Source: Acanthacorydalis orientalis
Taxonomy: Eukaryota; Arthropoda; Insecta; Megaloptera; Corydalidae
NCBI GenBank assembly: GCA_034766995.1
Contig: CM068315.1
Coordinates: 43,033,818 to 43,097,817, forward strand
DNA length: 64,000 bases
Reading direction: 5' to 3'
Positions 11,142-22,933 of this stretch are shown here, in pieces. The stretch's first letter is position 1. The number at the start of each line of letters is the position of its first letter. A program made the position numbers and the translations under genes. A model generated the notes under the pieces. It was not told where the DNA came from. It ran no database searches and saw only the letters and a program-made list of their open reading frames with translations.

Positions 11142-11652
11142 AATGGTAGAATGGAATATAAAGTTTTTAATTAGTAAGGTACAAGAAAAACTTTCAAATG
11201 AGCAAAAATGTCATCAGGAAACCACATGACGACGTTAATAGATTTAGTGTAGTCGTGAAAAACTGCTCGGAATATTATTAGAGTTTTCAATGTGGCAACT
11301 GGATTTACGTTTAAACTTTCTTGATTAAAACTCTCTTTTCTGTAAATTACATTTCAGATATCCGATTTTCACTTTGTGTATGAGTAACGATACTGTGCTT
11401 TACTTTACCATCGAGTGTTTGAATTCTATCTCGGCGTCTATAATCCAAACTGAAACGTTGAATCGTATCGATAACAGCTTAGATTAAACCGCGGTGTAAG
11501 ACCATGTGCTATTGTGGTGTAGCAAAACGTAATCATAAATAGATATCGTCACAAATTCTTATGCGAACAGATATTATTAAAAGCTTTTTTATTACACGAA
11601 ATAAAATTGAGGTCCGATAATTCATTTTTATCACTTAATACATATAACATAT

Positions 11653-11656
<4 letters not shown>
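11137..11656. other. Non-coding sequence
   Basis: Moderately AT-rich unique sequence. No gene or repeat recognised. Confidence 0.5.

Positions 11657-11712
<56 letters not shown>
11657..11712. repeat. (TA)n microsatellite
   Basis: About 27 TA units, preceded by ATATAACAT imperfect repeats. Confidence 0.95.
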
Positions 11713-11716
<4 letters not shown>

Positions 11717-12155
11717 TTATTTAAAAAGGCTTTGCTTCATTTGTTTAGCTTGCATTCTTTATTTTACTTTTGAAAATGATTAAAGGTTTACTAAAAGAAT
11801 TTAAAGTAGAACAATACACATCTGTAATAGTGATGATTATTACAGTTGAAGTTACTTTTCATAAAAACAAATCATAAAAAAATATGATTGAAATTGTTCA
11901 ATAAACGATTGATGTGAATTTTTGTTTCCTTTTTATGTTTATTTAGATGACAAAGCTGCATTTTCACAGCGCGAAGGTACAAAGAAAAATTACAAATTAA
12001 GAAATTCACTGTTGAATAAAAAAATAAATCTCAAATCTTTCTCTAAGTGATCTGAGAATGATAGTATTTTCATCTAAATGCACATAAACATCAATCAAAA
12101 ATTATTAATAATCATCTATCGAATATTTACAGAAAAATAAATTATTATTTTGGCT

Positions 12156-12159
<4 letters not shown>

Positions 12160-12232
<73 letters not shown>

Positions 12233-12260
12233 ATGTGTGTGTATATATATATATATATAT
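12160..12260. repeat. Compound (AT)n/(CA)n/(TG)n microsatellite
   Basis: Three AT runs broken by ACACACAC and GTGTGTGTG. A minus frame over it reads as IYIYIY and is not a gene. Confidence 0.95.
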
Positions 12261-12726
12261 AGGAAATGAATTGAAAGATAGGTCGTGAATAATAAAAAAT
12301 GAATTCAAATATTCAGTGAAACATTTTATTATATAAAATTAAATTGTTATTGTTATTTCTTAAGTATGTACTAAGACGATCCATTTAAATCTATAATGAG
12401 GTACTGAATGAACTCGTGGCATCTGAATAGCTTCATAAGCGGCTATAACCTAAGCCGTAATTTAGATATATCCATAAAATGGCCTTTAGTCCAACAAACG
12501 ATAAAATCAAACGCTACTAAGATATTAAATACCTCTTACCTTTCGTAAAATAAATATCGATGTACTGTATCATTCTGTAACATTGAAAAGTCAGTGCTAT
12601 TTTATTAATTAACGTACTATTATCCACTATATTTTTACATAGGTATATGTTAAAAATGTATATGATGTACGCCGTTTTATTCTGTAATTATTTTAAAAAC
12701 ATATTTGCGAACAAAAGGTTAATATA

Positions 12727-13030
12727 AAAAAGAACCAGTGATACGCGTGCACAGGATATCCTTTGATCAAAACTTCTATATCAACATTAAATAATGTCAA
12801 AAGTTCAAATATTTACAGGCAAATATGAAGTTGAAATATATATTACAGGTTTCGTGGAAAATTTCATATTCTATGAGTTTTTTTTCCTTTATTGTAAGAG
12901 ATATTAGCGACTGACGAAGGAATAAAATCGCAAGAGAATGTTTATTAGCTGTAGCTTAATTCGAAAAAGGAAGCAGTGACACGTTTTAACCGGATATCCT
13001 TTGATAAAAAAATCTTTGTAGTAAATATTA
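12727..13030 (+). repeat. Pair of diverged direct repeats
   Basis: AAAAAGAACCAGTGATACGC...GGATATCCTTTGAT (12727-12770) and AAAAAGGAAGCAGTGACACG...GGATATCCTTTGAT (about 12964-13004) are about 237 bp apart and share an AAATATTA-type continuation. Unknown origin. Confidence 0.55.
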
Positions 13031-14300
13031 TACGGTTCGAGTATCCATTGAGAAATTATTAAGATGAATATATTCTTATCCGTAGAAAATTGTCAAAGAA
13101 CTATGTTTTTTTGTAATAAGAATGCATTTATTTAATCACATTCGTACAATCTTTTTTCTTTTTCTCTGTCTTTCTTTTCAGTAAAAATATTTCTCATCTT
13201 TCTTTAAATTTATTCTTTTGCAAAAATGCATAATTGTACAGGAAAGATTAAAATAGTTAAATTTGATAATTTTGATACTTTCATGCCCAAAAAAAACAAT
13301 AATTTGCAAGTAAAATTGTTAATAAAATGCATTTTTTTTAAAAAAAATTTCAAATGGAAAACTTCATATAAAAAAATTTATTGTGTATAAAGTTATTAAA
13401 TGTAAAGTAAATATGTCATTTTGATAAAAAAAGATAAGGGGGACTGGGGATAAGTGAACCGGTTTCTTTTAAAATCGTTTTTCATTGACAAAATAAATGT
13501 GTTTCTCAAAATAAACTAAGCTGTTGCAAAGGTTAAACCCTTAACTACAAAAATGTGCAGGCAGTTTTAATATTCATTTTGTATTTTTCTTGTTATTTAA
13601 GAAAAAGTGAAGATGTGCAAAACTTTACATGTCAAATTTTCCGGAGTTAAGTGAACGTGTATATTAAAAATTGTTTAAAAATAAAAATGAGCCATTTTTT
13701 ATAATGAAAAATATTTAAAACATTTTATTTAGCTTTTTTTTATAATCGACATGTATTATATGAAATTTCTTTTTTAACTTAAGTGATGAAAAAGGTACTT
13801 AGAATCGGATCACTATTGTTTTTTCGTAGGAGCCACCTTTTTCCTTTGTTTAACCCTCTCCTGATTCGCTACTAATTCCGAGTCTGCTTTCTCAGACCGG
13901 CGGGTTTGTACGGTTCTTTTAAAATAGAAATTTCCGAAACTTTTTCATTAAGGTATTATTTGTGTCGTAGTAACAATAACAGTCCATTTTATGTTATTAT
14001 AGCCCGTAGAGCAATAATGTGAAGTTATTTCGCATTTTTGCCAAAAAAAATTGATTAACATGTGTGAAGATTAAGTTCGGACATACTTTTGATTTCTTAT
14101 AAAACAAATTTAATTTAAAAGTAATGTTGAGTTTTCAAGTGTGTAATGATGGAAAAGTTGTAAAATAAATATGCTTGAAACTTTCAACAAACATTTTAAG
14201 AAAATACGTAATAGTCAAATAAGCTATATGTGAAAATTTTCAATAATTTTTGTGTGTATGTATGTATGCAGAGATTTATTTTGAAGATGTATGAGGTTTC
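13031..14300. other. AT-rich non-coding sequence
   Basis: Contains GGGGATAAGTGAACCGG (near 13446) and GGAGTTAAGTGAACGTG (near 13642), which may be two copies of a short motif. At 13850 TTTAACCCTCTCCTGATTCG looks like a piggyBac-type MITE end, but no partner end was found. No gene recognised. Confidence 0.35.
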
Positions 14301-14301
14301 A

Positions 14302-14342
<41 letters not shown>
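14301..14342. repeat. (AT)n microsatellite
   Basis: About 17 AT units after ATATGTGT. Confidence 0.9.
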
Positions 14343-14346
<4 letters not shown>

Positions 14347-15231
14347 TGTATATGTGTATGTATATATAAATTTATAAATGAGGTGATAAAATTGTAATAT
14401 TGAACCTCCATTTTGCTTTGTGTAATAAAAATGCTTTTCTCATCATTTCACAATAACTACATAGTGAGAGATGACGCATCGATATGGAATATAGGCAACG
14501 TTCGCATTTGAGTTTATATAACAATGACTATGGTGATATTTTGTGTCACTAATGTTTGCACTAACGCCTCTCTTGAGTTCACTGTAACAGTCCGGCAATT
14601 TTGTGCGAAAATATACACATCAGAGGATATACTATTTATCCTCGGGCGGACAGCAATAAACACAAGAACTCTAGACTACTCCTTTTTGTCCCAATGCACA
14701 GTCACTATGCTCTCTATTATTAATGATCACTTTTATTTCACTTTTTTGTCTTTGTGCAATTCATTTTCGATCGAGCGTAGCAAAGTATAAGCTATTAATT
14801 TTGAACTCTTTCGGGATTTCAGATACAGTGGGGTCTTTGTTCGCGATAATTTATATTTCAATGGGTATTTCAATTCGTTACTAAGTTCGAAATGTTGTGG
14901 TTCTTGTGTAGGAACGTTTTTCTACTGATCTTCACTGAAAGCACTGTCGTCGAACATTTAAAACATTTTGTTAATGAAAGTTCTAAATTCAAATGTGTAA
15001 ACTGTGTCAGTATGATCCTTTTTCTTAAAATAAAATCAGAATAAAATCGTTTGTTGAAAAAAAGCTAAACTATTTAAACACACAAAAACATATGACATTA
15101 TATTTAGTAAAAGCATAATATGAAATCCTAATGAAAATTTGTCGCATTCAGAAAAACATCGTGAGTCCTCAGTTAATAATTCTAATATAGTTGTGACATT
15201 CTAAAATAATTTGATTATTTTATAGATAAAA
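14343..15231. other. Non-coding sequence
   Basis: An 88-codon frame at 14524-14790 has no recognised motif or similarity and is not called as a gene. Nothing else seen. Confidence 0.45.
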
Positions 15232-15233
15232 TA

Positions 15234-16106
15234 CGAGGGCGATTTCAAAAGTTCGCGGCCTAACTATGAAAGAATACAATTTGTGTTTTTAAATTACTCT
15301 TTTTTTAATATGGCCTCCTTAAACTTATCTGTACTTCATCCAATGCTCTTATACAGTCCCGAAATTTTTCTTCTTAGAGATCCTCAAAATAGTCATTCAC
15401 TGTTGCTATCAATACTTCATCTGACGAAAATCGCCACTACCAATGATTTTTTTAAGTTTTGGGAACGGATGGAATTCTAAAGGGTCCAAATCTGGAGAAT
15501 ACGCAGAATGGAGCAGTAAAATATACTTCAATTCAGTGAGTTTTGCTATGGATATAACACTTGTATGGGGACATACATTGTTCTGATGAAAAGTGTTTTT
15601 TTTTCTTTGATAAACCTAGACTTTTCTCACGAATTGTTTGATCGAATCGATTCAAAAGTTTATCATAATAATTTCTAGTTATCGTTTGATTCTTTGGCAG
15701 GTAATTAATTAAGGATAATTAAGGATCCCTTAAGCATCTCAAATAATTCAAGCCATAACTTTTTCAGCGGATACAACTGATTTTGCTTTTTTTTAAGGCG
15801 GGAGTCACAATGCTTCAATTGCTTTGATTGTTGTTTTGTCTCTGGATTGTAATGGTGAATCTAAGTCTCATCTGTAATCACAAATCAATTTTTTAATAAA
15901 TAACTTGATCATTGCAGGATGTTCAATTTTATCCATTTTAACAACGGCACATTATTTAAATTAATGTATGCAACAAACTGCTTGGCACATTAATTATATA
16001 CGTCGAGGTTATGTATAAGGTAGATATCATGTTGTACTGTCCCACAAATATTTATAATATTACAGTCACTTGTATGTTAGGCCGAAAACTTTTCAAATCA
16101 CTTTTG
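15234..16106 (-). mobile_element. Internally deleted mariner relic (second family)
   Basis: About 873 bp between two TA dinucleotides. Imperfect terminal inverted repeats are about 32 bp long: the left begins CGAGGGCGATTTCAAAAGTT and the right, reverse-complemented, begins CAAAAGTGATTTGAAAAGTT; both end in CGGCCTAAC. The transposase relic runs on the minus strand. The size is short of the usual 1.25-1.3 kb because most of the N-terminal DNA-binding region is missing. The family differs from the mini-mariners in both termini and protein. Confidence 0.8.
15285..15945 (-). pseudogene. Broken mariner transposase, N-terminal half deleted
   Basis: Read on the minus strand, the frame opens with MDKIEHPA near 15938, jumps at about LFIKK (near 15895) and continues in the catalytic domain: ICDYR, QSRDKTTIK, then YSPDLDP (near 15500) corresponding to the mariner YSPDLAPSD region, and SLRRKI near 15375. 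The usual APSD appears as DPLE, so the third catalytic aspartate of DD34D (the D of APSD) seems lost. Several in-frame stops are present. It is complementary to the mini-mariners: here the DNA-binding part is deleted and the catalytic part remains. An antisense open frame at 15283-15480 is a shadow of it. Confidence 0.75.
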
Positions 16107-16552
16107 TATATCAGATCATCTACAGTTCATTGAAGTCATTCCGTGGTGTCATTTATCGCTATTTGTTACAGAAATGAAAATAAAATAGATTTTAATAGCT
16201 TTTTATTTTATATTTCAAAACATACAAAAAATCTCATTTATTTACAAAATTTATTTAAGATTTTATATACTGAACCATAATTAAACGTATCTCATTTCGA
16301 CTCTTGTAATATGCCGATATTCTTTTATTAAAAGCTTTAATTTCCGTTTAAAAATTATTTCTGAAAAATTTCAATCGAAATCGTTATAAATACACATTGA
16401 AATAAGGGCGATGTTTTTAATCGAAAAGGATTGAAACGTATCAATCAAAATTAATCTTTATCTCGATGAACCAATAAACATTTCGTGTGTACTCTAATTA
16501 AACCTGGACCTGTGACGAAAAATTGATGCATTTATTTTTTCCATACACATAC

Positions 16553-16586
<34 letters not shown>

Positions 16587-17271
16587 GCATAAGTAAAAAA
16601 AATGTTCATATTCATATATGTTTCTATACATATATAAATGTTTTATATGTGAAACTTGTTTAATTTAAAAAATATTTACTCAATGGTCCAAAACAGGGCG
16701 ACGTTAAAAAGAAAACGCTACAGCACCGATCACTGTAATCAATCATTCATGTGCATAAATAACATGTTTGATGTATGGGAGTGAATTCGGTAAATATTTA
16801 TATTCATATGTACCCAATCAGCAGCTAACATCAAAAGATCGTACAAGATTAAAAGCTTAGTAATATTTACACGATGAAAAGGAGTATTCTCTTCCATTAA
16901 GAACGTTCTCTAGGTGTAATGTTACGCATACAGTCGTTTATATGCCCGTACATATTATAAATATTTACCCGTTTTGTATTGTTCTTATTTGATCGTGTAT
17001 TCGGTTAATCTTTGTTGTTTCATCGTTTGGTTCCAATTTCATTCAAGACTCGAAACTCACGAACAAATATTATTTTATGTTATAAACACATGTACACACA
17101 CACACACATTCATACACACGTGTGTTATTCGATTACGGATTCGTATGTATGCATTTACAGAATTGTTAACAATTCTTTTAGTCATAAACATGGTGTTTAG
17201 AAACAATTGTGCAAATATCAATGAAAAATTAAAAGTTTATTTACTTTCAATGATTTTATTTAGACTGAATT
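16107..17271. other. AT-rich non-coding sequence with short microsatellites
   Basis: (TA)n at 16566-16587 and (CA)n at 17094-17107. Two overlapping frames at 16974-17273 have no recognised similarity. No gene supported. Confidence 0.45.
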
Positions 17272-17363
17272 AAAAAAACTGTCTTGAAAATAATACACAT
17301 TTATGATTTCTAGACTGAATAAAAATTATAAATGTGTATTAATTTTTAATACAGTTTTTTTTT
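17272..17363. repeat. Inverted repeat with arms of about 38 bp
   Basis: Left arm AAAAAACTGTCTTGAAAATA...ACACATTTATGATTT (17273-17309); right arm AAAAATTATAAATGTGTATT...ATACAGTTTTTT (about 17321-17360). The motif TAGACTGAAT precedes the left arm (17261-17270) and recurs in the loop (17311-17320). It may be a small MITE or a duplication-inversion. Confidence 0.65.
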
Positions 17364-17544
17364 TATTATTGTACTGTTTTGCCGTGTACCCGTTATTTAT
17401 TATTCGATGGACATCTTAGGGGCCATATATACGAGTTCTTTTGTATTTGAAGATTTTTAAGTAGATTTTAAATGCAGTTTAAAATATATTTGAAAAACGA
17501 ATTTATTTATTATATAATGCTTATTTTTGATACATTATTTAAAT

Positions 17545-18113
17545 TATTTGTTTGATAGAAAATAATTTCAGTTTATGACGGTTTTAATAATATGCGGTTT
17601 TTGGATTTTCCTAGCTGCTTTAAGTGGTCCAGAACTATTGGATGACTAATGCCTAATTTTTATGCAAACTCTCAAATTGTTGTGCGTGGTTCTGTTTCAA
17701 CTAACGTCTTCAGTTGGTCCTTATGAACTGAAGAATGATGCCGGTGATCTTCTTCATCTTCAAGGCTCTCGACCCCAGCTTGACATTTTTGGAACCACCT
17801 TTGCACCGTACGTTCCTTAACAGTACCCCTACAAAAAGCATCGTTTAGTTTACGAGCAGTTTCTGCTGCTTCACCATCCGTTTTGTACTCATACAAAAAA
17901 AATGTTCTTATTTGTTTCTTTTCGATCTTCAATTCAATAGTCCAATTTGATGCAAAAATAATGATAAAACCAAAGTCAATATTACCAAAATATAGACCGA
18001 AAAATGCACTCTAAAATGATATTAACATGACAACGGTGAAATGACATTTTCATTGAAAATAAATTAATGTTAAATTCGAACAAAAACCGCAATTATTTTC
18101 CTACCAACCTAAT
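17545..18113 (-). mobile_element. Mini-mariner copy, best-kept reading frame
   Basis: About 569 bp. The 5' end at the right is well kept (TTATTTTCCTACCAACCTAA, then TA); the 3' end at the left is diverged (TTGATAGAAAATAATTTCAG). The element carries the family's shared internal deletion. Its protein remnant is described in the next entry. Confidence 0.85.
17672..17932 (-). pseudogene. Mariner transposase DNA-binding domain remnant, 86 codons open
   Basis: This is the longest intact piece of the mini-mariner protein in the window. Initiator codon replaced: the family start MEKKQIR reads here as MKIEKKQIR from an upstream ATG. The first helix-turn-helix follows (AAETARKLNDAF, then GTVKERTVQRWFQKC, residues about 20-52), then the linker SLEDEED (about 55-62) and DQLKTLVETEPRTTI (about 72-86). 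The frame then stops; the second helix-turn-helix (ELAQKLGVSHPTVLDHLK in the family) continues in a damaged frame to about 17610. Mariner transposases bind their terminal repeats through these two motifs and cut through a C-terminal DD34D domain, which is absent here. Probably not expressed. Confidence 0.8.
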
Positions 18114-18947
18114 ACATACAAGTATTTAATTGAAGAACTTTTTATGCATACACTTTAATTTTTATGCAATTAATTCAATGTTTAATGAGCTAGTGAATTA
18201 TATTATGTAAGAAATTCTTTGGTCTTCTCTGTAGCTATTATTGAATCGTATTTTTTGTACAGCTAATAAAATAAATTGTTTTTTTAAAGATCTTGATTTT
18301 GATTTCTCGGATTAGACCACAGTTCACATAAAGTTCAGGTTTATCATGAAGTGATTTCTATCTCTTTGGATGGTTAAAATAAGAGTTGCGTGGGGACAAG
18401 TTTCTTTCTGATGATAAGGTTATTAATTCGGTGCAATGCAAGAGACCAAAAACTTTCTTTCAGGACGGAATCTAGAAGTTGATTAATCGTTGGACTAAGT
18501 TCATAGAAGTTAGGAAGGTTTATATAGAAAACTGACATTAATAAAAATCTTCAGTTTATAATAATAGTCATTATTTTTTGAATTTTCTTACTATCATGAC
18601 AGTAAAACACACTACTTAAAAAACAAAGTAAAATTATGCCACCATCTTTAAAGTGTGAATGTACAGAAAGGCATAAATATATTTGTCATCATTCTTTGAA
18701 GATCGTTAAGTCTCACTTTTGAGGGCAATTGACATAGAAATACGCTTAAGATAAATCAAAATTAACAATAAGCAATTATTGAAATTTTGAATAAAAAAAA
18801 ATGTGGACTATTGAAGGAATGATTTATTTATGAAAAAATGATGAATTAAAAATTAGTATTGATTTGTTATTGAATTAAATGTACAATTTAATTAATTTAA
18901 AGGTTTATAATTTTTAATTCTTTCAATTAAATAATTTTTATTAATCG

Positions 18948-18948
<1 letters not shown>
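18114..18948. other. AT-rich non-coding sequence
   Basis: Nothing recognised. Confidence 0.5.

Positions 18949-18993
<45 letters not shown>
18949..18993. repeat. (TA)n microsatellite at a LINE 3' end
   Basis: About 22 TA units. The LINE fragment on the minus strand ends directly into this tract, as expected for elements whose 3' tail is a simple repeat. Confidence 0.9.
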
Positions 18994-18995
<2 letters not shown>

Positions 18996-19445
18996 TTATC
19001 AACCTATGTCAATCCACTGCTGTATGAAGGCTTCTTCCATGAGTTTCCATTTGGTACGATGAATGCCTCTCTTTCACTGATTTTCAATATTTTTTTTAAT
19101 TTCTTTATCCCACCTGTTTATTAGTCTCTTTCTTGGTCTTTTTATATTTCTCAGTTCACAGTTAATAATTTCTGTTGTTTGTCGGTTGTCTTCTCTTCTT
19201 GCAACATGTCTCCCCTATTTCCATCTCAGACTCATTTTCTCTTCTTATAACGTCTGTGACTCCAGTCTGTTTTCGTATCAATTCTATCCTTTGTCCATCT
19301 CTTCTTGTTATTCCTAGCATACATCTTTCCATACTTCTCGGTGTTGTTTGAAGTCTGAATGATTTTGGCGATAAGCACCCATATTTCACTGGAGTAGGTA
19401 ACGACTGATAGTATACATTGAACAAATACTTTTTTCTTCAAATAG
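18994..19445 (-). pseudogene. 3' end of a non-LTR retrotransposon (endonuclease-reverse transcriptase)
   Basis: The minus strand carries the C-terminal end of a LINE ORF2-type protein in three frames. KKKVFVQCILSVVTYSSEIW is near 19440-19380, RSMERCMLGITRRDGQRIEL then QTGVTDVIRREN near 19350-19240, and TKWKLMEEAFIQQWIDIG-like residues near 19060-19005. These are the conserved tail segments of insect RTE-like endonuclease-reverse transcriptases. The polymerase and endonuclease domains are missing, so it is a 5'-truncated insertion, and frameshifts separate the pieces. Flanking (TA)n tracts lie on both sides. The clade assignment is tentative. Confidence 0.85.
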
Positions 19446-19464
19446 AGTGGGATTGTTAATTTCG

Positions 19465-19465
<1 letters not shown>

Positions 19466-19502
<37 letters not shown>
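19466..19502. repeat. (TA)n microsatellite
   Basis: About 18 TA units just beyond the truncated 5' side of the LINE fragment. Confidence 0.95.
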
Positions 19503-19506
<4 letters not shown>

Positions 19507-19630
19507 CCTTTTTTGTTTAATATTTTTGTAACTTAAGAAATATGCTTTAATAATTTAGGAATATTAACATTTTTATTGTGAAAGAAGCTGTGATTATTTC
19601 TTACTTACTGTTAGTATTTTGTAAGAATTC

Positions 19631-19633
<3 letters not shown>

Positions 19634-19692
<59 letters not shown>
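19634..19692. repeat. Compound (TA)n(CA)n microsatellite
   Basis: About 24 TA units followed by five CA units. Confidence 0.95.
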
Positions 19693-21070
19693 GTAAGTGT
19701 ATACCAGTAAAATTTAGTTGAACGAGGAGCTTATATTACTTTTTTCATATAGATTTTCGCGCAGATTCTGACGTAATAAAAATATTCTAATGATTTATGT
19801 ACTCTGCAAGGAGTTAATGAGCCGATCTGCTAATAAATAAAAGACACCCCGTCCGAATAAAATACACAATGTATACAAGGTTGACAGATGGCCGACCCGA
19901 TTATTTTTCGAGAAAACAAACTGAACAGTTTTTCAACAATGACGATACAATTAAACACTGTGACTGGCGGTACGAAAAAAATACACCCGACACCCGTTTG
20001 AAGTCTCGTTTATGTTTCAAATTTTTTGCCAAAAGATTTATTTAAACATCTTCTGTTTTACTCGACGGTATATTTCACTGTAATCGTTTTACAACAGTGG
20101 ATTTTATTATCTCCATTATTTGCAGTTAACGTGCAATCTATTTACATTGCGTTCACTCTGTTGACTTTTTAATTGAATTGCTTTTAATAGTCATCCGCCG
20201 TCGCCTCTTCTATTCTACTAGCGTTTTGCTTATTTATGTTTACACCCATTGTTTGAAACTGGAGAGATATTTCCGTTCCCGCCTATCTTTTGGTATGTTT
20301 AATTTAATTTCATGCATGTTATTATCCTTTATTTGTTTAATATGCTTGCGTGAATTCCGTTAACTGACTTCCATTGTTATTTTATTTTCATGTTCAGCCG
20401 TCTGAACTTTGATCAAACATACAACAGCGTTTTTATGCACATTCACGCACCATTATTTAATCGAAAAACTTATTTTCTTTGATATTGTACTGCACGTGAA
20501 AGGCAAGTTGTAGAAAATGTAGAGAAACCTGTCGACGAACGACGACATGATTATAATGTATTATAATACAGTCTGCACAACACCCTCGTTGTATAACATG
20601 AAACGAAAGCAAATTGTTTGATTGAATTTGATGAATTTGATTGAAGCAAATTGTTTGAGTTTTGATACAAAGCAATATTATATATAAGAAATAGTCAGTA
20701 CTTGTAATTGTAAACATTTTTTTAACGTTAATCTGTGTTTATTATTATTAAGAACGATTTTGATGTTTTCGGCATAAACAAGTCGGATTTTTAAAGAATT
20801 TGGTTTCACGAATCACTAGATTAAATATTAACAGTTAAATTTTAATCATCACAAATCTGCTTGAACATAACAGGATAATAACGTTAGAAATGATCGTCAT
20901 AATAGTAAACAAGAAGAAAAATCTAAAATATTAATTAAAATGAACTCATATGTGAAGAAATAATAAAAAACAATTATAACTATAAATAGATAAAGTGAGC
21001 TTTTAAATCTTTATTATAAACTTTAAATATATTAATATTCAAGCGGAATTAATTTGAATTCTTCTTCTTT
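19693..21070. other. Non-coding sequence, partly GC-richer
   Basis: The stretch from about 19740 to 20130 is somewhat GC-richer. AAGCAAATTGTTTGA recurs at about 20608 and 20642. No gene recognised; the short frames have no supporting similarity. Confidence 0.4.
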
Positions 21071-21096
21071 CGCGTTAGTACACTTGTACTAACGCG
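21071..21096. other. Perfect palindrome
   Basis: CGCGTTAGTAC (21071-21081), spacer ACTT, exact reverse complement GTACTAACGCG (21086-21096). GC-richer than its surroundings. It may be a transposon end or a protein-binding site; unknown. Confidence 0.7.
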
Positions 21097-21500
21097 ATAC
21101 AGACACTGATGTAGATGATTTTAAATTTTTTGCTGGGTAACACCAAGTTGTTGAGCGAGTTCCTATTCAATATGAGCAGAGTTTCCTCTTAACACCTGCT
21201 AAACTTCCTCGTCTCTGATTTTTTTCGTTTGACCGGGACATTCTTGATTAGAAAAATAAAAACAACCATTCCAAAAACTTTGAAACAAATATTCGCATGT
21301 TTTATGCGTCACAACACCTTCCTCTAAAATTGAGGAAATCAGTCGTATCGCATTTTTTTTCTTTGTTTTCTAGGCTGAGCTCATGTGGAACCATCGGCTT
21401 AACTTTTGAATTTTTCTCAGCCCATGTAGATGATACGAAATTGCTTACTGGGTAACTCAGAGTTACTGAGCGAGTTCCAACTAGAAAATATTTTAATTTA
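21097..21500. repeat. Decayed repeat with internal direct duplication
   Basis: CTGGGTAACACCAAGTTGTTGAGCGAGTTCC (about 21134) and CTGGGTAACTCAGAGTTACTGAGCGAGTTCC (about 21449) are direct repeats about 315 bp apart; each follows a GATGTAGATGAT or ATGTAGATGAT motif. Between them, GTTTTATGCGTCACAACACC resembles 27213-27233. It has the look of a decayed DNA transposon, but no protein was identified. Confidence 0.45.
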
Positions 21501-21551
21501 AAATGAAGTTATGATTGATTCAATTTAAAGGCACCGAATTACTTCGTACAC

Positions 21552-21553
21552 AC

Positions 21554-21600
<47 letters not shown>

Positions 21601-21675
21601 TATATATATATATATAATATATATATATATATAATATGTGTATATATATTAATATATATATATATATATATATAA
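21552..21675. repeat. Complex (TA)n array
   Basis: CATACATACATA leads into five (TA)n blocks joined by TTAATA, ATAATA and ATGTG interruptions. Confidence 0.9.
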
Positions 21676-22870
21676 TATTGTGGTATATGTAAAATTAAGG
21701 TTTTTATCTTTCTTAGATAAATGTTTCATTGTTAATTTCACATTTTTTTGGTAATATTTATTATTTCCATTTCATTTTCTGAATATTTCAAGTGTTTTAC
21801 GTACGTAAATGTATATAAAAGTATGAATAACTGTATTTATATGTTTTAACAATATGAAATTATTTTTGTTGGCGATGTGGTGATTATATATATCACAGGA
21901 ATGAAACTGGTTGTGATCTATTTCACAGTACTCGTCTAGACACATATTACCGCTAATAAATCTCATTAAATAGCCAGATGTGTCTGCGAGAGCGGCGTAC
22001 ACCTTTTCGCATTTTTCATATATTAAAAGGAATTGCAGTTTTGTGTACGTGCTACATAGCAATCAGCTCTAATATTCTATTACAATCCTGCTTTCAACTG
22101 TTCAGATTGTATTTGAACGGCGTGTGTTCTTTTTGCGAACTCATATCATTTATCAAACCGTGGGAGTTGTTGCCTTGTTACGTGATAAGTTGGAAACAAG
22201 AAAAATAAAGAATTGATGTGTAGGAGCGTCGTTGTTGCATCACGATGGCTGACACACGGATCAGGTAGAAGTGTAGAGACGAAGAGAAAAAAAATACTCG
22301 AATTGAGGCATTTGTTTTATTATCCAATTTGAACGTTATTTTATTTTTTTTTATCTTTTGTATGTGTGCCAGAGCTTTTATGAGTTACGTGGTCGCAAAT
22401 AGAAATTTTATTTGGCTAGTTTCGAGAGACATTCTTTCTGTTGAAATGACACGTGTGGTAATATTCAATTTTATGATTATTGATTCATGAGTTATGCAAT
22501 TATAAATGAATGTAAATAATTTTCTGAAAAAAAATTAATAACTACTTGAATTCATAATTATAACTGGAATAACCGTGGTATAATGAAATCTTATTTCAAA
22601 GTTTGTTATATGACCTTTTTCATCTTATTAATAGATATTGTTTTTCTGATAAAAAATAAACTTTTTCATTTGACTGTCCCCTCTGAGAGAACATCGGAAA
22701 TTTAATAAATAACAATATTATTCTTTTTAAAAAAAATAAATTAATAAATGTATTTTTGAAGTTTCATTTGAATACATAAATTATTTATAATGCTATATTA
22801 TTTTATTTGAAGTTATTTGCTATTTTGTTAAAAAATATATTTGAGTTACTGGTAAGCGAGGTAAAAAACA
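21676..22870. other. Non-coding sequence
   Basis: Includes a slightly GC-richer part at about 21960-22290 with two overlapping opposite-strand frames lacking recognised similarity. No gene supported. Confidence 0.4.
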
Positions 22871-22891
22871 TCTCTGAGTGCAAAGGGTTAA
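22871..22891. other. Possible piggyBac-type MITE end
   Basis: CTGAGTGCAAAGGGTTAA reads on the minus strand as TTAACCCTTTGCACTCAG, the typical TTAA-CCC form of piggyBac-like non-autonomous elements. A possible partner near 22677 (CCCCTCTGAGAGAACAT) is weak, so the element is not delimited. Confidence 0.35.
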
Positions 22892-22933
22892 AATATAAAG
22901 CATTGCTTGAAGTCGATTTTTTACTCGAATGTA

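Noticed and set aside
13850..13870. A complete piggyBac-type MITE starting with TTAACCCTCTCC
   Set aside because: No matching inverted end with TTAA was found on either side within about 1 kb.
15283..15480. 65-codon plus frame
   Set aside because: Antisense to the mariner relic on the minus strand, which includes YSPDLDP.
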